NCBI RefSeq assembly: GCF_001544535.1
Contig: NZ_FCON02000012.1
Location: forward strand, 1 to 64,000
Origin: Caballeronia choica
GTDB taxonomy: Bacteria; Pseudomonadota; Gammaproteobacteria; Burkholderiales; Burkholderiaceae
Reading direction: 5' to 3'
Length of the DNA: 64,000 nucleotides
Shown here: positions 44,168 through 54,253 of the stretch, piece by piece
How positions within the stretch are numbered: the stretch's first letter is position 1
Layout of the letters: each line of letters begins with the position of its first letter
The notes under the pieces: model-generated
What the model was told of the DNA's origin: nothing
Database searches by the model: none
The model's input: the letters and a program-made list of their open reading frames with translations, nothing else
Program-made: the position numbers and the translations under genes

Positions 44168-45142
44168 ATGTCACTGCAACAAACACTCGTCGTATTCGAG
44201 GCGCTCGACAGCGCCACAGTCAACGGCAAGACCATCGCCAGGATGTTCGAACCGTTCAGCGATCTCGGGGTGACCGTCAGGATCGACACCGTCAACGACG
44301 AGCCGCCGGAAGATACGTCGAAGACCACCGATTTCGTGTCCATTCTCGTCCCGGGCACGCATGGCAAGACCGCCGGCGGCGAGGCGAGGACGCTTGGCGT
44401 GATTGGCCGCAATGGCGCCATCGGTGCGCGGCCGGTGCGCACGGGCATGGTATCGGACGCCGACGGCCCGCTCGGCGCGATCGCCACGGCGCTCAAGCTA
44501 GCCCAAATGAAACGCGCCGGCGACCCGCTGCGCGGCGACGTGATCATCACGACGCATATCGCCACGGACGTGTCGATGAGCTACAACGACGGCGTGCCGT
44601 TCATGGGCATGCCGGTGTCGTCGAAGACGATGAACGACTACGAGGTATCGCCGCAGATGGACGCGATCCTTTCCATCGATGCGTCCAAGGGCAACAGCAT
44701 CATCAAGCAACGCGGTTTCGCCATCTCCCCGACGGCGATGCAGGGCTACATCCTGCGCGTATCGCCTTCGCTCGTCAAAGCGATGGAGTCCGCCACCGGC
44801 CGGCCCGCCGTGACGCTTCCCATCAGCCAGCAGGACATCACGCCGTACGACAACGGGCTCTACCATTTCAACAGCATCATGCAACCGCACATCGCCACGA
44901 CGGCGCCGGTCGTGGGCGTCGCCATCATCGCGCAATCGGTCGTAGGCGGCAGCGATTCCAGCGCGAACCATGAGATCGATGTCGCCGAAGCGGTGCGTTT
45001 CTGCGTGGAAGTCGCGAAACGCTTCACGAGCGCATCGGCTGAAAATCCCTGCGAGTTCCATGACGCGACGGAATGGCAGCGCATCCGGAGCATGTATGGA
45101 GAGATGACGCATTTCCAGAGTCCGGGGGAGCGCGTGCGGTAG
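44168..45142 (+). CDS. DUF1177 family protein
   Basis: The 324-residue protein starts at ATG 44168 after AAGGAT. It contains VPGTHGKTAGGEARTLGVIG, TTHIATDVSMSYNDGVPFMG and SDSSANHEIDVAEAVRFC, which match DUF1177 as I know it. The scattered His, Asp and Glu residues could bind metal, and the overall look is hydrolase-like, but no reaction is established. It appears to be the last gene of the peptide operon. Confidence 0.82.
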   Translation: MSLQQTLVVFEALDSATVNGKTIARMFEPFSDLGVTVRIDTVNDEPPEDTSKTTDFVSILVPGTHGKTAGGEARTLGVIGRNGAIGARPVRTGMVSDADGPLGAIATALKLAQMKRAGDPLRGDVIITTHIATDVSMSYNDGVPFMGMPVSSKTMNDYEVSPQMDAILSIDASKGNSIIKQRGFAISPTAMQGYILRVSPSLVKAMESATGRPAVTLPISQQDITPYDNGLYHFNSIMQPHIATTAPVVGVAIIAQSVVGGSDSSANHEIDVAEAVRFCVEVAKRFTSASAENPCEFHDATEWQRIRSMYGEMTHFQSPGERVR

Positions 45143-45558
45143 AGTCCCGCTTATTGGACCAAGGTCCAATGGCAGCGCTTCTTGCCCGGTGCTAGCCTGT
45201 GTAGACGGGCCAATTGGCCCGTCGTCCGCACATGAGCTTGCCGCTGCCCCGTTCACGCCGTCGGCGACAGGCACGACCGGAGCCCGCGATGTCGCTCCCG
45301 TGCGGCCCGGTCGTCGGGAGAATGCTGTGAATTCGCGACCCCAAGCGGATATTGCCCCGCATCCTGCTGATCATTGCGATCGTGTCGCTGCTGATGGTCG
45401 GCAGTGGTCGCAGCGTTCGACCGATCCCGCCAGCGCCGATCTCCCAGCCCCACCCTTTTGCAAGAAGCATGGCCCGAACCGCCCACGACGAGCCTCGGAT
45501 GACAGCGTCCTCGTGCGTTTCGTTTAGTCGAGTTCATTCGCCGTAACGGAGGACCAAC
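45143..45558. promoter_or_regulatory. Intergenic region with two perfect palindromes upstream of the glycosidase pair
   Basis: ATTGGACC-AA-GGTCCAAT (45153-45170) and the fully symmetric GACGGGCCAATTGGCCCGTC (45204-45223) are separated by 33 bases and share a GGNCCAAT-like half. Neither is followed by a T-tract, so they look more like operators than terminators. The remaining 330 bases hold no supported gene; one frame has a short hydrophobic run near 45355-45405. CGGAGGA (45546-45552) is the ribosome site for the next gene. Confidence 0.5.
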
Positions 45559-48303
45559 ATGTGCCCTGTAATCGTCGACGTAGCGGAGCAGAAGCGCCTG
45601 AACGAAGCGCGCGAGGCCCGGATCCCGTGGAAGAAGTGGGGACCTTACCTCAGCGAGCGGCAATGGGGAACGGTGCGGGAAGACTACAGCGATAACGGCG
45701 ACGCCTGGAACTACTTCACGCATGACCATTCGCGATCGCGCGCCTACCGGTGGGGCGAGGACGGGCTCGGTGGACTCAGCGACGACCAGCAACGGCTCTG
45801 CTTCGCGCTGGCACTCTGGAACGAGCGCGACGCGATCCTGAAGGAGCGTCTCTTCGGCCTGACCAACAGCGAAGGCAATCATGGCGAGGACGTGAAGGAG
45901 TATTACTTCTACCTCGACAGCACGCCCACGCACTCGTACATGAAGTATCTCTACAAGTATCCGCAGCGGGAATATCCGTACCGGGACCTGATCGAGACCA
46001 ACCGCACGCGATCACGAGAGGAGATGGAGTACGAACTCCTCGACGCCGGCGTCTTCAATGAAGACCGCTATTTCGATGTGTTCGTCGAATATGCGAAGGC
46101 GGACCCGGAAGACATCCTCGTGCGCATTTCGATTCACAACCGCGGACCGGACGCGGCACGGCTGCGCGTCTTGCCGACGCTCTGGTTTCGCAACACATGG
46201 TCGATCGGCGAGGACGACCGCAAGCCTTCGCTCCACGACGCGGGACCGGGTGCCATTCGCGCCAGCCATCACGATCTGGGCGAATACTGGCTCCATTGCG
46301 ACGGCGCCCCGGAATTGCTCTTCACCGAAAACGAGAGCAATGCACAGCGCCTGTGGAATCAACCCAACGCATCGCCGTATGTCAAGGACGCGTTCCACGC
46401 CTACGTCATCTCGGGACAGCGCGACGCCGTGAATCCCGCCAGGACGGGAACCAAGGCCGCGGCCCATTACGTGTGCGAGGTACCCGGCGGCGGCAGCACG
46501 ACGATCCGGTTGCGCCTGACGCCATCCCGACTCGACGACGCCTTCGCCGGCTTCGAGGATACATTCAACAGCCGCCTCGCCGATGCGGACGAATTCTACG
46601 AACGCATTGCGCCCAGGTCGCTGACCGACGACCAGCGGCGGGTTCACCGTCAGGCGCTGGCCGGAATGCTGTGGGGCAAGCAGTACTACTACTTCGATCT
46701 CGAACTCTGGTTGCGCGAGCACGGGAGTCATCCGCTGCTCGAAGGCAATCGGCGCGACGTACGCAATATGGATTGGTTCCACATGCTGAACGCCGACGTG
46801 ATCTCCATGCCCGACAAGTGGGAGTACCCGTGGTACGCAGCCTGGGATCTCGCCTTCCACACGATCACGCTGGCGCTGGTCGATTTCGATTTCGCGAAGG
46901 AGCAGTTGCTGCTGATGCTGCGCAGCCTGTATGTGCATCCGAGCGGCCAGATTCCCGCGTACGAATGGAACTTCAGCGACGTGAATCCGCCGGTGCATGC
47001 CGCCGCCACGCTCTGGCTCTACAGGTACGAGAAAGAACTGGGACGCGCCGACCCGCGTTTCCTCGAACGCTCGTTTCAGGGGCTGATGCTCAACTTCAAC
47101 TGGTGGGTGAACCGCAAGGACCCTTTGGGTCGCAACGTCTTCGCCGGCGGCTTTCTGGGTCTCGACAACATCGGCGTGTTCGATCGCAGCGCGCAGCTTC
47201 CGACTGGCGGATCGCTGGAGCAGGCCGACGGGACCGCGTGGATGGCGTTCTACTGCCAGACCATGCTGGAGATGGCGATCAACCTGACCGAGTACGACCC
47301 GATGTACGAGGAAGTCGCCTTCAAGTTCGTCCAGCATTTCATGTGGATCTCCTACGCGATGGACCGGCGCGGCGAACATGAGGACGAGATGTGGGACGAG
47401 CAGGACGGCTTCTTCTATGACCTCCTGCGGCTTCCCGACGGCCGGACGACGCGCCTGAAAATCAGGTCGCTCGTAGGGCTATTGCCGCTGTGTGCATCGA
47501 CGGTGTTCGAAGCATCGTCCCTCACGCGCCTTCCGAAGCTGACGGAACTGATCGCGCAGTTCCGCAAGCGCTACCCCGAGCTGATCAAGCACGTTGCCCC
47601 GACCGATACCGGCTTCATCGGCCACAACGACCGGCGGCTTCTGTCGATCCTCAACAAGCGCAAGCTCGAACGGGTGCTGGCTTACATGCTCGACGAGAAC
47701 GAGTTCCTGGGGCCGCACGGCATCCGTTCGCTCTCCCGCTATCACCTGGACCATCCGTTCGTGATTCATGTCGGCGGACAGGAGTACAAGGTGCAGTACC
47801 TGCCGGCCGAATCGAATACGGGCATGTTCGGCGGCAATTCCAACTGGCGCGGTCCGGTGTGGATGCCGGTCAACTTGCTGATCGTCCGCGCGCTGGTGAA
47901 TCTCTACAGCTTTTTCGGCGACGATTTCAAGGTCGAATGCCCGACCGGGTCCGGGCAGCACATGACGCTCTTCGAGGTGGCACAGGAGCTCGTTCGCCGC
48001 CTGACCGGCACATTCCTGCGCGATGCCGACGGCAGACGGCCGGTCTATGGCGGAACGGACAAGTTCCAGAACGATCCGCACTGGCGCGACCTGATCCTCT
48101 TTTATGAGTACTTCCACGGTGACAATGGCGCGGGCCTCGGGGCGAGTCACCAGACGGGCTGGACGGGCCTTGTCGCTCCGCTCCTCGACCTGTTCGGGCG
48201 CCTCGACGCCAAGACCGTGCTTGAAACCGAGCATGGACGCGTGATGGCGCAGGTCGTCAGGGAGCAAGTGAGCGGCGAAAAACCCGGGACGGGCGCAGAC
48301 TGA
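45559..48303 (+). CDS. GH63/MGH1-like glycoside hydrolase (glucosidase)
   Basis: The 914-residue cytosolic protein has no signal. The N-terminal part ([47 protein letters not shown]) is the beta-rich domain of bacterial GH63-like glucosidases. The C-terminal (alpha/alpha)6 barrel has [14 protein letters not shown], where the Asp fits the general acid, and [12 protein letters not shown]. Family members remove glucose from alpha-linked glucosides, but the substrate is unknown. It is followed after 10 bases by a GH13 enzyme, so both probably work on one alpha-glucan or glucoside. Confidence 0.87.
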   Translation: MCPVIVDVAEQKRLNEAREARIPWKKWGPYLSERQWGTVREDYSDNGDAWNYFTHDHSRSRAYRWGEDGLGGLSDDQQRLCFALALWNERDAILKERLFGLTNSEGNHGEDVKEYYFYLDSTPTHSYMKYLYKYPQREYPYRDLIETNRTRSREEMEYELLDAGVFNEDRYFDVFVEYAKADPEDILVRISIHNRGPDAARLRVLPTLWFRNTWSIGEDDRKPSLHDAGPGAIRASHHDLGEYWLHCDGAPELLFTENESNAQRLWNQPNASPYVKDAFHAYVISGQRDAVNPARTGTKAAAHYVCEVPGGGSTTIRLRLTPSRLDDAFAGFEDTFNSRLADADEFYERIAPRSLTDDQRRVHRQALAGMLWGKQYYYFDLELWLREHGSHPLLEGNRRDVRNMDWFHMLNADVISMPDKWEYPWYAAWDLAFHTITLALVDFDFAKEQLLLMLRSLYVHPSGQIPAYEWNFSDVNPPVHAAATLWLYRYEKELGRADPRFLERSFQGLMLNFNWWVNRKDPLGRNVFAGGFLGLDNIGVFDRSAQLPTGGSLEQADGTAWMAFYCQTMLEMAINLTEYDPMYEEVAFKFVQHFMWISYAMDRRGEHEDEMWDEQDGFFYDLLRLPDGRTTRLKIRSLVGLLPLCASTVFEASSLTRLPKLTELIAQFRKRYPELIKHVAPTDTGFIGHNDRRLLSILNKRKLERVLAYMLDENEFLGPHGIRSLSRYHLDHPFVIHVGGQEYKVQYLPAESNTGMFGGNSNWRGPVWMPVNLLIVRALVNLYSFFGDDFKVECPTGSGQHMTLFEVAQELVRRLTGTFLRDADGRRPVYGGTDKFQNDPHWRDLILFYEYFHGDNGAGLGASHQTGWTGLVAPLLDLFGRLDAKTVLETEHGRVMAQVVREQVSGEKPGTGAD

Positions 48304-48313
48304 GGAATCGAAA

Positions 48314-49795
48314 ATGGCCGACGACGTGCGCTATCCGACGCTATACCAGATCAACACTCGCGTCTGGCTGACCGAGTTGTCTCGCGTGCTCGGGAGGCGC
48401 GCGACGCTCGACGACATTCCCGACGCCGAGCTGGATCGTATCGCCGGATTCGGCTTCGACTGGGTATGGTTGCTGAGCGTCTGGCAGACCGGCCCGGCGG
48501 CTCGGGCGATCTCGCGAGCACATGCAGAATGGTGTCGCGAGTTCGCCGATACACTGCCCGACCTCGCCGACGAAGACATCGCCGGCTCCGGGTTCGCCAT
48601 CCAGAGCTATGCGGTCCATCGCGATCTGGGCGGTGCGGCGGCGCTCGCCCGATTGCGGCAGCGGCTGCGCCAACGCGAACTGAAGCTGATGCTCGACTTC
48701 GTGCCGAATCACATGGCGCCCGATCACGACTGGGTCGACGAGCATCCGGACTACTTTGTCCACGGCAGCGAAGCGGACCTTGCTCGCGCGCCGCGCAACT
48801 ACTGCCGCGTGCAGACGAGGAATGGTCCGCTGGTGCTCGCCCACGGCCGCGATCCCTATTTCGACGGATGGCCCGACACGCTGCAACTCGACTACGGCAA
48901 TCCGAACTTGCAGCAGGCGATGATCGGCGAGCTGGAGCGCATCGCCGGGCAATGCGACGGCCTGCGCTGCGACATGGCGATGCTCGTCTTGCCCGACGTG
49001 TTCGAGCGCACCTGGGGTGTCCGCGCCGATCTCTTCTGGCCGAAAGCCATCGAAGCCGTACGGCGCGAGCATCCGCACTTCCGTTTCATGGCGGAGGTGT
49101 ATTGGAATCTCGAATGGACGATGCAGCAGCAGGGCTTCGACTACGCCTACGACAAGCACCTCTACGACCGCTTGCGCGATGGACACGCACAGCCGGTGCG
49201 CGAACATCTGCACGCCGAGATCGATTACCAGAACAAGCTGGCCCGCTTCCTGGAAAACCACGATGAACCACGAAGCGCGGCGACCTTCGATTCCCCCAGA
49301 CACCAGGCCGCCGCCATCATTGCGTTTCTCTCGCCCGGCCTGCGCTTCTTTCACCAGGGGCAGTTCGAAGGGCGCAGGAAACGCATCTCGCCGCATCTCG
49401 TCCGGGCGCCGCAGGAGGCTGTCGACGAAGGGATGCAAGGCTTCTACGAGAAGCTGATGGCGGTACTGCGTCAGCCGGTCTTTCGCGACGGCACATGGAG
49501 CTTGCTCGAACGAGAGCCTGCATGGGAGGGTAACTGGACCTCGGATTGTTTCATTGCGTGGTCGTGGCAGCGCGATGTCGACGAACGGCGGATCGTTGTC
49601 GTCAACTACGCCGGCAACCAGAGCCAGTGCTACGTCCGGATTCCGTTTGCCGACCTGTCCGGCCGCATCGTACGGCTCACGGACATGATGAGGCCGGCGA
49701 GTTTCGACCGCGATGGCGGTGAACTGGTGTCGCGCGGTCTTTACGTCGATCTGCCGGCGTGGGGCTACCACGTGTTCGAGGTGAGCGCGTCGTGA
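48314..49795 (+). CDS. GH13 alpha-amylase-family enzyme
   Basis: The 493-residue protein has the four conserved GH13 regions: DFVPNHMAPDH, DGLRCDMAM (nucleophile Asp), FMAEVYW (acid Glu) and FLENHDEPR (transition-state Asp). It has no signal peptide, so it acts in the cytoplasm. It forms an operon with the GH63-like gene. Exact specificity (glucosidase, sucrose or glucosylglycerate phosphorylase, or similar) cannot be read from the motifs. Confidence 0.88.
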   Translation: MADDVRYPTLYQINTRVWLTELSRVLGRRATLDDIPDAELDRIAGFGFDWVWLLSVWQTGPAARAISRAHAEWCREFADTLPDLADEDIAGSGFAIQSYAVHRDLGGAAALARLRQRLRQRELKLMLDFVPNHMAPDHDWVDEHPDYFVHGSEADLARAPRNYCRVQTRNGPLVLAHGRDPYFDGWPDTLQLDYGNPNLQQAMIGELERIAGQCDGLRCDMAMLVLPDVFERTWGVRADLFWPKAIEAVRREHPHFRFMAEVYWNLEWTMQQQGFDYAYDKHLYDRLRDGHAQPVREHLHAEIDYQNKLARFLENHDEPRSAATFDSPRHQAAAIIAFLSPGLRFFHQGQFEGRRKRISPHLVRAPQEAVDEGMQGFYEKLMAVLRQPVFRDGTWSLLEREPAWEGNWTSDCFIAWSWQRDVDERRIVVVNYAGNQSQCYVRIPFADLSGRIVRLTDMMRPASFDRDGGELVSRGLYVDLPAWGYHVFEVSAS

Positions 49796-49874
49796 AGCCA
49801 TGCCATGCTTGTGCGATTTCGGCACTGATCGCAGCGCCGAACCCTTCGGCACGCTCAGCGCTCATCGCGCGTTG

Positions 49875-50234
49875 CTAACACACCGGCCCGGCTTTCGCGA
49901 TCGACGGAAGTTGAGCGAGTATCCCGGCGCCCGGACACACTTTTTTCCGCTGCTTGTCATAGGAGAGCCAGCGGTGACAGGACAGCCCATGCGAGGCGAC
50001 GGTCTCGAGCTGCGAGTCGGACACCGAAGCGCCGGCAGCCGTGCACACGTTCCGGGTGAGTCCGTCCCATGGGGTCTCGTTGCAGAGATGCCCGGTCGCG
50101 AGCCTGCGCGGCACAAAGAAGGTGGTGCAGACCCACTCGAAAAGGTCCTTGGTGGACGTGAGTTGCGCAAGCGTCATTGGCGCCGAGCCGTCGTTATCGA
50201 TCTCGCATCGCCATCCGGTCGACAGCAGTCGTCT
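49875..50234 (-). pseudogene. Remnant of a Cys-rich protein, N-terminus missing
   Basis: The frame opens after a TAA at 50235-50237 and reads LLSTGWRCEIDNDGSAP, then MTLAQLTSTKDLFEWVCTTF, LATGHLCNETPWDGLTRNVC, HGLSCHRW and KKVCPGAG before the stop. Protein-like sequence continues upstream of the only ATG (50177), so the natural start seems lost; starting there would give 100 residues. The six or so Cys suggest an exported, disulfide-bonded protein. I do not recognise the family. The rest of 49796-50514 holds no supported gene. Confidence 0.45.
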
Positions 50235-50514
50235 TTAAGCAAGACGAGGTCGCGCGCGAATTTTTAAACGCTGGCGACGTGCGCTCAATCATCGCCTTGC
50301 GATTCATCGAGCCAGCCGCTGCGCCTTGCCTGTGGCCCCTCTGGCGCCACGGAATCATGCGGCCGCGCGCAACGGCCGACATTTGTTCCCGGCACTCAAT
50401 ACTGTTTGTCCGCGGCGGGTGTACGCAACAACCCTCAATGAGCCTAGATTTGCACCCATCGGCGCCGTTGGCCCGATCGGCAACCAAGCCAATCAACTCG
50501 TTCGAGGTTACATC

Positions 50515-51225
50515 ATGAGCAACGCACAAAAGGTCGTAGTTATCACGGGCGCATCGCAAGGCATCGGCGCTGAACTGGTGAAGGCATTTCGCGAACGCGA
50601 CTATCGCGTCGTGGCGACGGCCCGTTCGATCCAGCCGTCGAAGGATCCGAACGTCCTGAACGTCGCAGGCGACATCGGCGACCGCGAAGTCGCCAAGCGG
50701 GTCATCTCCGAGGGCATCGCACGCTTCGGCCGCATCGACACGCTGGTCAACAACGCCGGCATCTTCATCGCCAAGCCCTTCACCCAGTACACGGCTGAAG
50801 ACTACGCAGCGATTCTCAACGTCAACCTGAATGGCTTCTTCCACGTCACGCAGTTGGCGATCGCTGAAATGGAAAAGCAATCGAGCGGACACGTCGTGCA
50901 GATCACGACGAGCCTCGTCGATCACGCGGTCAGTGGCGTGCCGTCGGTGCTCGCGTCGCTCACGAAGGGCGGCCTGAGCTCCGCGACCAAGTCGCTTGCA
51001 ATCGAATACGCGAAGGCCGGGATTCGTGCCAATGCCGTCTCGCCCGGCATCATCAAGTCGCCGATGCACGCGCCGGAAACGCACGCTGCGCTCGGCGCGC
51101 TGCATCCGGTCGGTCACATGGGCGAAATGAGCGACATCGTCAACGCCGTGCTGTATCTTGATTCGGCGCCGTTCGTCACGGGCGAGATCCTGCACGTCGA
51201 CGGCGGCCAAAGCGCCGGTCATTAA
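50515..51225 (+). CDS. SDR-family protein lacking the catalytic Tyr
   Basis: The 236-residue protein starts at ATG 50515. The cofactor motif TGASQGIG and NNAG are normal. In the active site, however, VVQITTSLVDHAVSGVPS is followed by VLASLTKGG: the Lys is there but the residue four before it is Ala, not Tyr. NAVSPGIIKSPMH and FVTGEILHVDGG are ordinary. It may bind a dinucleotide without ordinary dehydrogenase activity, or use another residue. A tautomerase gene follows 62 bases downstream. Confidence 0.85.
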   Translation: MSNAQKVVVITGASQGIGAELVKAFRERDYRVVATARSIQPSKDPNVLNVAGDIGDREVAKRVISEGIARFGRIDTLVNNAGIFIAKPFTQYTAEDYAAILNVNLNGFFHVTQLAIAEMEKQSSGHVVQITTSLVDHAVSGVPSVLASLTKGGLSSATKSLAIEYAKAGIRANAVSPGIIKSPMHAPETHAALGALHPVGHMGEMSDIVNAVLYLDSAPFVTGEILHVDGGQSAGH

Positions 51226-51235
51226 GCAGATCGTC

Positions 51236-51255
51236 GGGCGCCGCCATTGGCGCCC
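51236..51255 (+). promoter_or_regulatory. Hairpin between the SDR and tautomerase genes
   Basis: GGGCGCC (51236-51242), loop GCCATT, GGCGCCC (51249-51255), then CTTTCCC. The short T-run is too weak for a full terminator, so it may reduce readthrough or protect the upstream mRNA end. Confidence 0.4.
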
Positions 51256-51287
51256 CTTTCCCGCTCACCAAGCCCGAGGACACCGAT

Positions 51288-51524
51288 ATGCCTATCGTCA
51301 CCATCCAGGTTACCCGTGAAGGCAACACGCCCGGCACCAGCGCCGTCACGGCCGATGAAAAGGCCCGCCTCATCAAAGGGGCCAGCGAATTGCTACGCGA
51401 GGTGCTGAACAAGCCGCTGGAAGCGACGTTCGTCGTGATACAGGAAGTGGAGACGGAAAACTGGGGATGGGGCGGACTTCCCGTCGAAGCATACCGTCGA
51501 CAGAAGGCGCTTAAACCGGGTTGA
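51288..51524 (+). CDS. Tautomerase-superfamily protein (4-oxalocrotonate tautomerase-like)
   Basis: The 78-residue protein begins MPIVTIQV, leaving Pro as the mature N-terminus, the catalytic base of this superfamily. ADEKARLIKGASELLREVL is the helix and VVIQEVETENWGWGG the typical strand-turn. The natural substrate is unknown. It is cotranscribed with the preceding SDR and ends about 110 bases before a strong terminator. Confidence 0.88.
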   Translation: MPIVTIQVTREGNTPGTSAVTADEKARLIKGASELLREVLNKPLEATFVVIQEVETENWGWGGLPVEAYRRQKALKPG

Positions 51525-51631
51525 GCGCAGTAGCGCAGGCGGGGTCATCGGTTCGCCTGGGTGACCTTGCCATACCCGAGAATGCGGCCGTGCGTGAACA
51601 TCAAGCAATTCTTGAACCCATTTAGTCGGAT

Positions 51632-51662
51632 GACGCTGCGCCATTGCGCAGCGTCTTTTTTT
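51632..51662 (+). terminator. Rho-independent terminator after the tautomerase gene
   Basis: The perfect 10-bp stem GACGCTGCGC (51632-51641), loop CATT, GCGCAGCGTC (51646-51655) is followed by seven T (51656-51662). It ends the SDR-tautomerase transcript and lies 48 bases before the convergent LysR stop. Confidence 0.9.
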
Positions 51663-51709
51663 GTCCGAAGGCAGTTTTCTTTGGTGCTTGGCACCTGCCT
51701 CTCTCGCGC

Positions 51710-52687
51710 CTAAACCGCCGCCAACACCAGCGTCTTGTGCTGGACCAGACGAGGCGCAACGATCCCCGCATCCGCTTCGCGCGCTGAACCGTCTGCCCGG
51801 AAGAACTCGGTACAGAAATCGACGAACGTCCGGAATCGCACCGGCAACAATTCACGGTGCGAATAGAACAGGCAGACCTCGACGCCGCTATCGGACGTCG
51901 AGCAATCCGGCAGTACCTTGATCAGATGGCCCATCGCGATGTCTTCGCGAACCATGGCTTCCGGGAGCGCTGCGATTCCGGTACCTGTCAGCGCCGCGGC
52001 ACGCAGGAGCACCTCGTTGCCATCCATCGACGACATCGGCAACACGCTGACACGCCGCCCGTTATCGAGCAACTCGATGAAGTTCGTCCCCTTCTGCCGC
52101 GCCTGGCTGTCGAGCAACAGAAAGTGCCCTGCGAGATCGGCGGCCTGTTTCGGCGTGCCGTTCGTCTTCAGGTACCCGGGTGACGCCACCATCACCCTCG
52201 ACGACTTCGACAGCGTCCGCCGAATCACCGCCGATTGCTCGACCAGATGGGGCGGCAGGATCGCCATGTCGAAGTGTCCGTCATAGAGATTCACCGCGCC
52301 TTCCTGAACGGACACCATCAAATTGACGTTCGGCGCGATCGCATGATAGCTGGACACCAAGCGCGAGAACGTCTCGCTGACCAGCATCGGATGCACGACA
52401 AGGCGCAGCCTGCCGCTGTCCACTTCACGCTCCCGAGCAATCCGGCGATTGGCTTCGTCCAGTTCTTCAAGCAGGCGACAGCAGCTCAGGTAGTAAGGCT
52501 GCGCGGCTTCCGTCAGTGTGACTGAACGGGTCGTGCGATATAGCACGCGCGTCTGGATGCTCGCTTCGAGCTTCGCGATGGCTTTGGAGATCGAACCAGT
52601 CGTCACGCCGAGCGACGCTGCCGCTTTGCTAAAACTTCGATGCTGCGTCGCTGCAACGAATGCCCTCAGCATATAGAGCTGATCCAT
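51710..52687 (-). CDS. LysR-family regulator (CrgA/AaeR-like group)
   Basis: The 325-residue protein starts at 52687 (MDQLYMLRAFVAATQHRSFS). The HTH (KAAASLGVTTGSISKAIAKL) and VLYRTTRSVTLTEAAQPYYL belong to the common CrgA/AaeR-like LysR group, and the effector domain follows. It is convergent with the SDR-tautomerase unit. The 291 bases upstream of it, before the MFS gene, hold no gene. Its target is not evident. Confidence 0.88.
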   Translation of the reverse strand: MDQLYMLRAFVAATQHRSFSKAAASLGVTTGSISKAIAKLEASIQTRVLYRTTRSVTLTEAAQPYYLSCCRLLEELDEANRRIAREREVDSGRLRLVVHPMLVSETFSRLVSSYHAIAPNVNLMVSVQEGAVNLYDGHFDMAILPPHLVEQSAVIRRTLSKSSRVMVASPGYLKTNGTPKQAADLAGHFLLLDSQARQKGTNFIELLDNGRRVSVLPMSSMDGNEVLLRAAALTGTGIAALPEAMVREDIAMGHLIKVLPDCSTSDSGVEVCLFYSHRELLPVRFRTFVDFCTEFFRADGSAREADAGIVAPRLVQHKTLVLAAV

Positions 52688-52978
52688 GAGCTACCTCGCA
52701 TGATGTTGGGTAAGCGCAGATTTTCGCGACGCTTCCACGGTCGATGGTCTGACGTGCTGACGAGACTCAGGAACTGCTCTACGGCGTAACCACATCCGAA
52801 TGTTGTCTCATCGCGTAGCAAGTAGCTTAGCAACGTTTCATACGGACGCGCGCGCGGTTTGTTTTGATAGGGATATCGCGCGGACAGATAGGAAGGTAGT
52901 GCTACCGTCGCATCTTGTGTGACGGGAGGAAAACCGCTGAAGTGTTCTTCGTTCTATCGGATACTTGGGTGCTGCCGT

Positions 52979-54253
52979 TCACACCAGATCCCCGGCGACC
53001 TGCCGTTCCCTGGCCCACCGATCGAGAATCGCACAGCCGATCAACACGCCGCCCGTCACAAAGAACACCCACCGCATGCCGAAATGCACGCCAATTGCAC
53101 CACCGAGCAATGGGCCAATGACCTGCCCCGCATACTGCGCCGACTGAAGATAACCCAGCATCTTTCCGGAGCTGCTTTCCTGGACAGACTGACGAACGAG
53201 CTTCGCGATCGACGGCAGCAACCCGGCCAGCGTCATGCCCATCAAGCCGCGCAATACCGCCAGTTGCCACCATTCCGTCACGAACGCCTGCGGGATCATG
53301 ACGATGCCCGTCGCCACGAGGCACCCGATGATCACGTTCCATCCACCGATGCGGTCCGCAAGCGCGCCAAGCCGTGCCGCCATCAACATGCTGCCGAACG
53401 CGGAACAGGCCATTACGATGCCCGCGACCGTCGCCAACCGGTCATGCACGACACCGAGTTGCCCGATATAGACCGTGATGATCGGCTCGATCGACATATT
53501 GGCCAGCAACACCATCATCGCAGTCACCAGCAAGGCCGCGAGCGTCGCATGGTTTTGCCGCTGTGCGGGCGCGTCCGCCCTGGTCGTCCCGGCTTCGCGC
53601 TTCGGCGGCTTGCTGAAGTCCTCGCGGACCAGGGTGACCGTCAGGACCGCAGCGACCGCAATCATTCCGCCCGCAGCAAAGAACGCACCGCGAATGCCGA
53701 TCAGGTTGGGTAACAGGCCGCCAATCAGCGGACCGACCAGGTTGCCTGCAAGCACGCCTGTCGAGAGCACTCCGAGCGCCCAGCCTGAACGCTCAGGCGG
53801 CGCCTGGGTGCCGATCATCACGATCGATGCCGATGCGTAGCCGCCCACCAGCCCCGCAGCGAAACGCAGCGCGACGAGTTCGTACACGTTGTGTGCAAGA
53901 CCGATGGTCGACATCACCACGGCCATTCCGACCGCCGCCCGGATCAACATCGGCTTGCGGCCGAAGCGGTCCGCCAGTTGGCCCCAGAGCGGCGCGGTCA
54001 GCGCGGTGCCAAGGAACGTTACACCGAACGCGACGCCCGACCACTGCACGACGGCCGACGTCGACGTGACGCCCAGTTGCTGAACGTACAGAGGAAGGAA
54101 CGGCAGCAGCATGCTCAGGCTGACCAGCGTGGTAAAGGACCCGAACACGCAGACGATAAGATTTCTGCGCCAGTACTGTTCGTTGCGAGTGGCGTATGTG
54201 GCTCGCTCGACTGTGGGGAGTGGAGGCCGAAGTGCGTTAGCGGAATCATCCAT
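52979..54253 (-). CDS. MFS efflux transporter (DHA1 type)
   Basis: The 424-residue carrier starts at 54253 with a cytosolic N-terminal tail of about 33 residues. It has 12 predicted membrane segments, the motif A stretch GQLADRFGRKPMLI after TM2, and GVLSTGVLAGNLVGPLIGG resembling the antiporter motif C. These mark it as a DHA1 drug/metabolite exporter rather than an ACS importer. It is a single-gene unit. Confidence 0.88.
   Translation of the reverse strand: MDDSANALRPPLPTVERATYATRNEQYWRRNLIVCVFGSFTTLVSLSMLLPFLPLYVQQLGVTSTSAVVQWSGVAFGVTFLGTALTAPLWGQLADRFGRKPMLIRAAVGMAVVMSTIGLAHNVYELVALRFAAGLVGGYASASIVMIGTQAPPERSGWALGVLSTGVLAGNLVGPLIGGLLPNLIGIRGAFFAAGGMIAVAAVLTVTLVREDFSKPPKREAGTTRADAPAQRQNHATLAALLVTAMMVLLANMSIEPIITVYIGQLGVVHDRLATVAGIVMACSAFGSMLMAARLGALADRIGGWNVIIGCLVATGIVMIPQAFVTEWWQLAVLRGLMGMTLAGLLPSIAKLVRQSVQESSSGKMLGYLQSAQYAGQVIGPLLGGAIGVHFGMRWVFFVTGGVLIGCAILDRWARERQVAGDLV

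Noticed and set aside
45342-45527. A small membrane protein in the gap before the GH63 gene (hydrophobic run near 45355-45405)
   Set aside because: There is no ribosome site, no convincing start, and the sequence after the hydrophobic run is low-complexity and Arg/Pro-rich.
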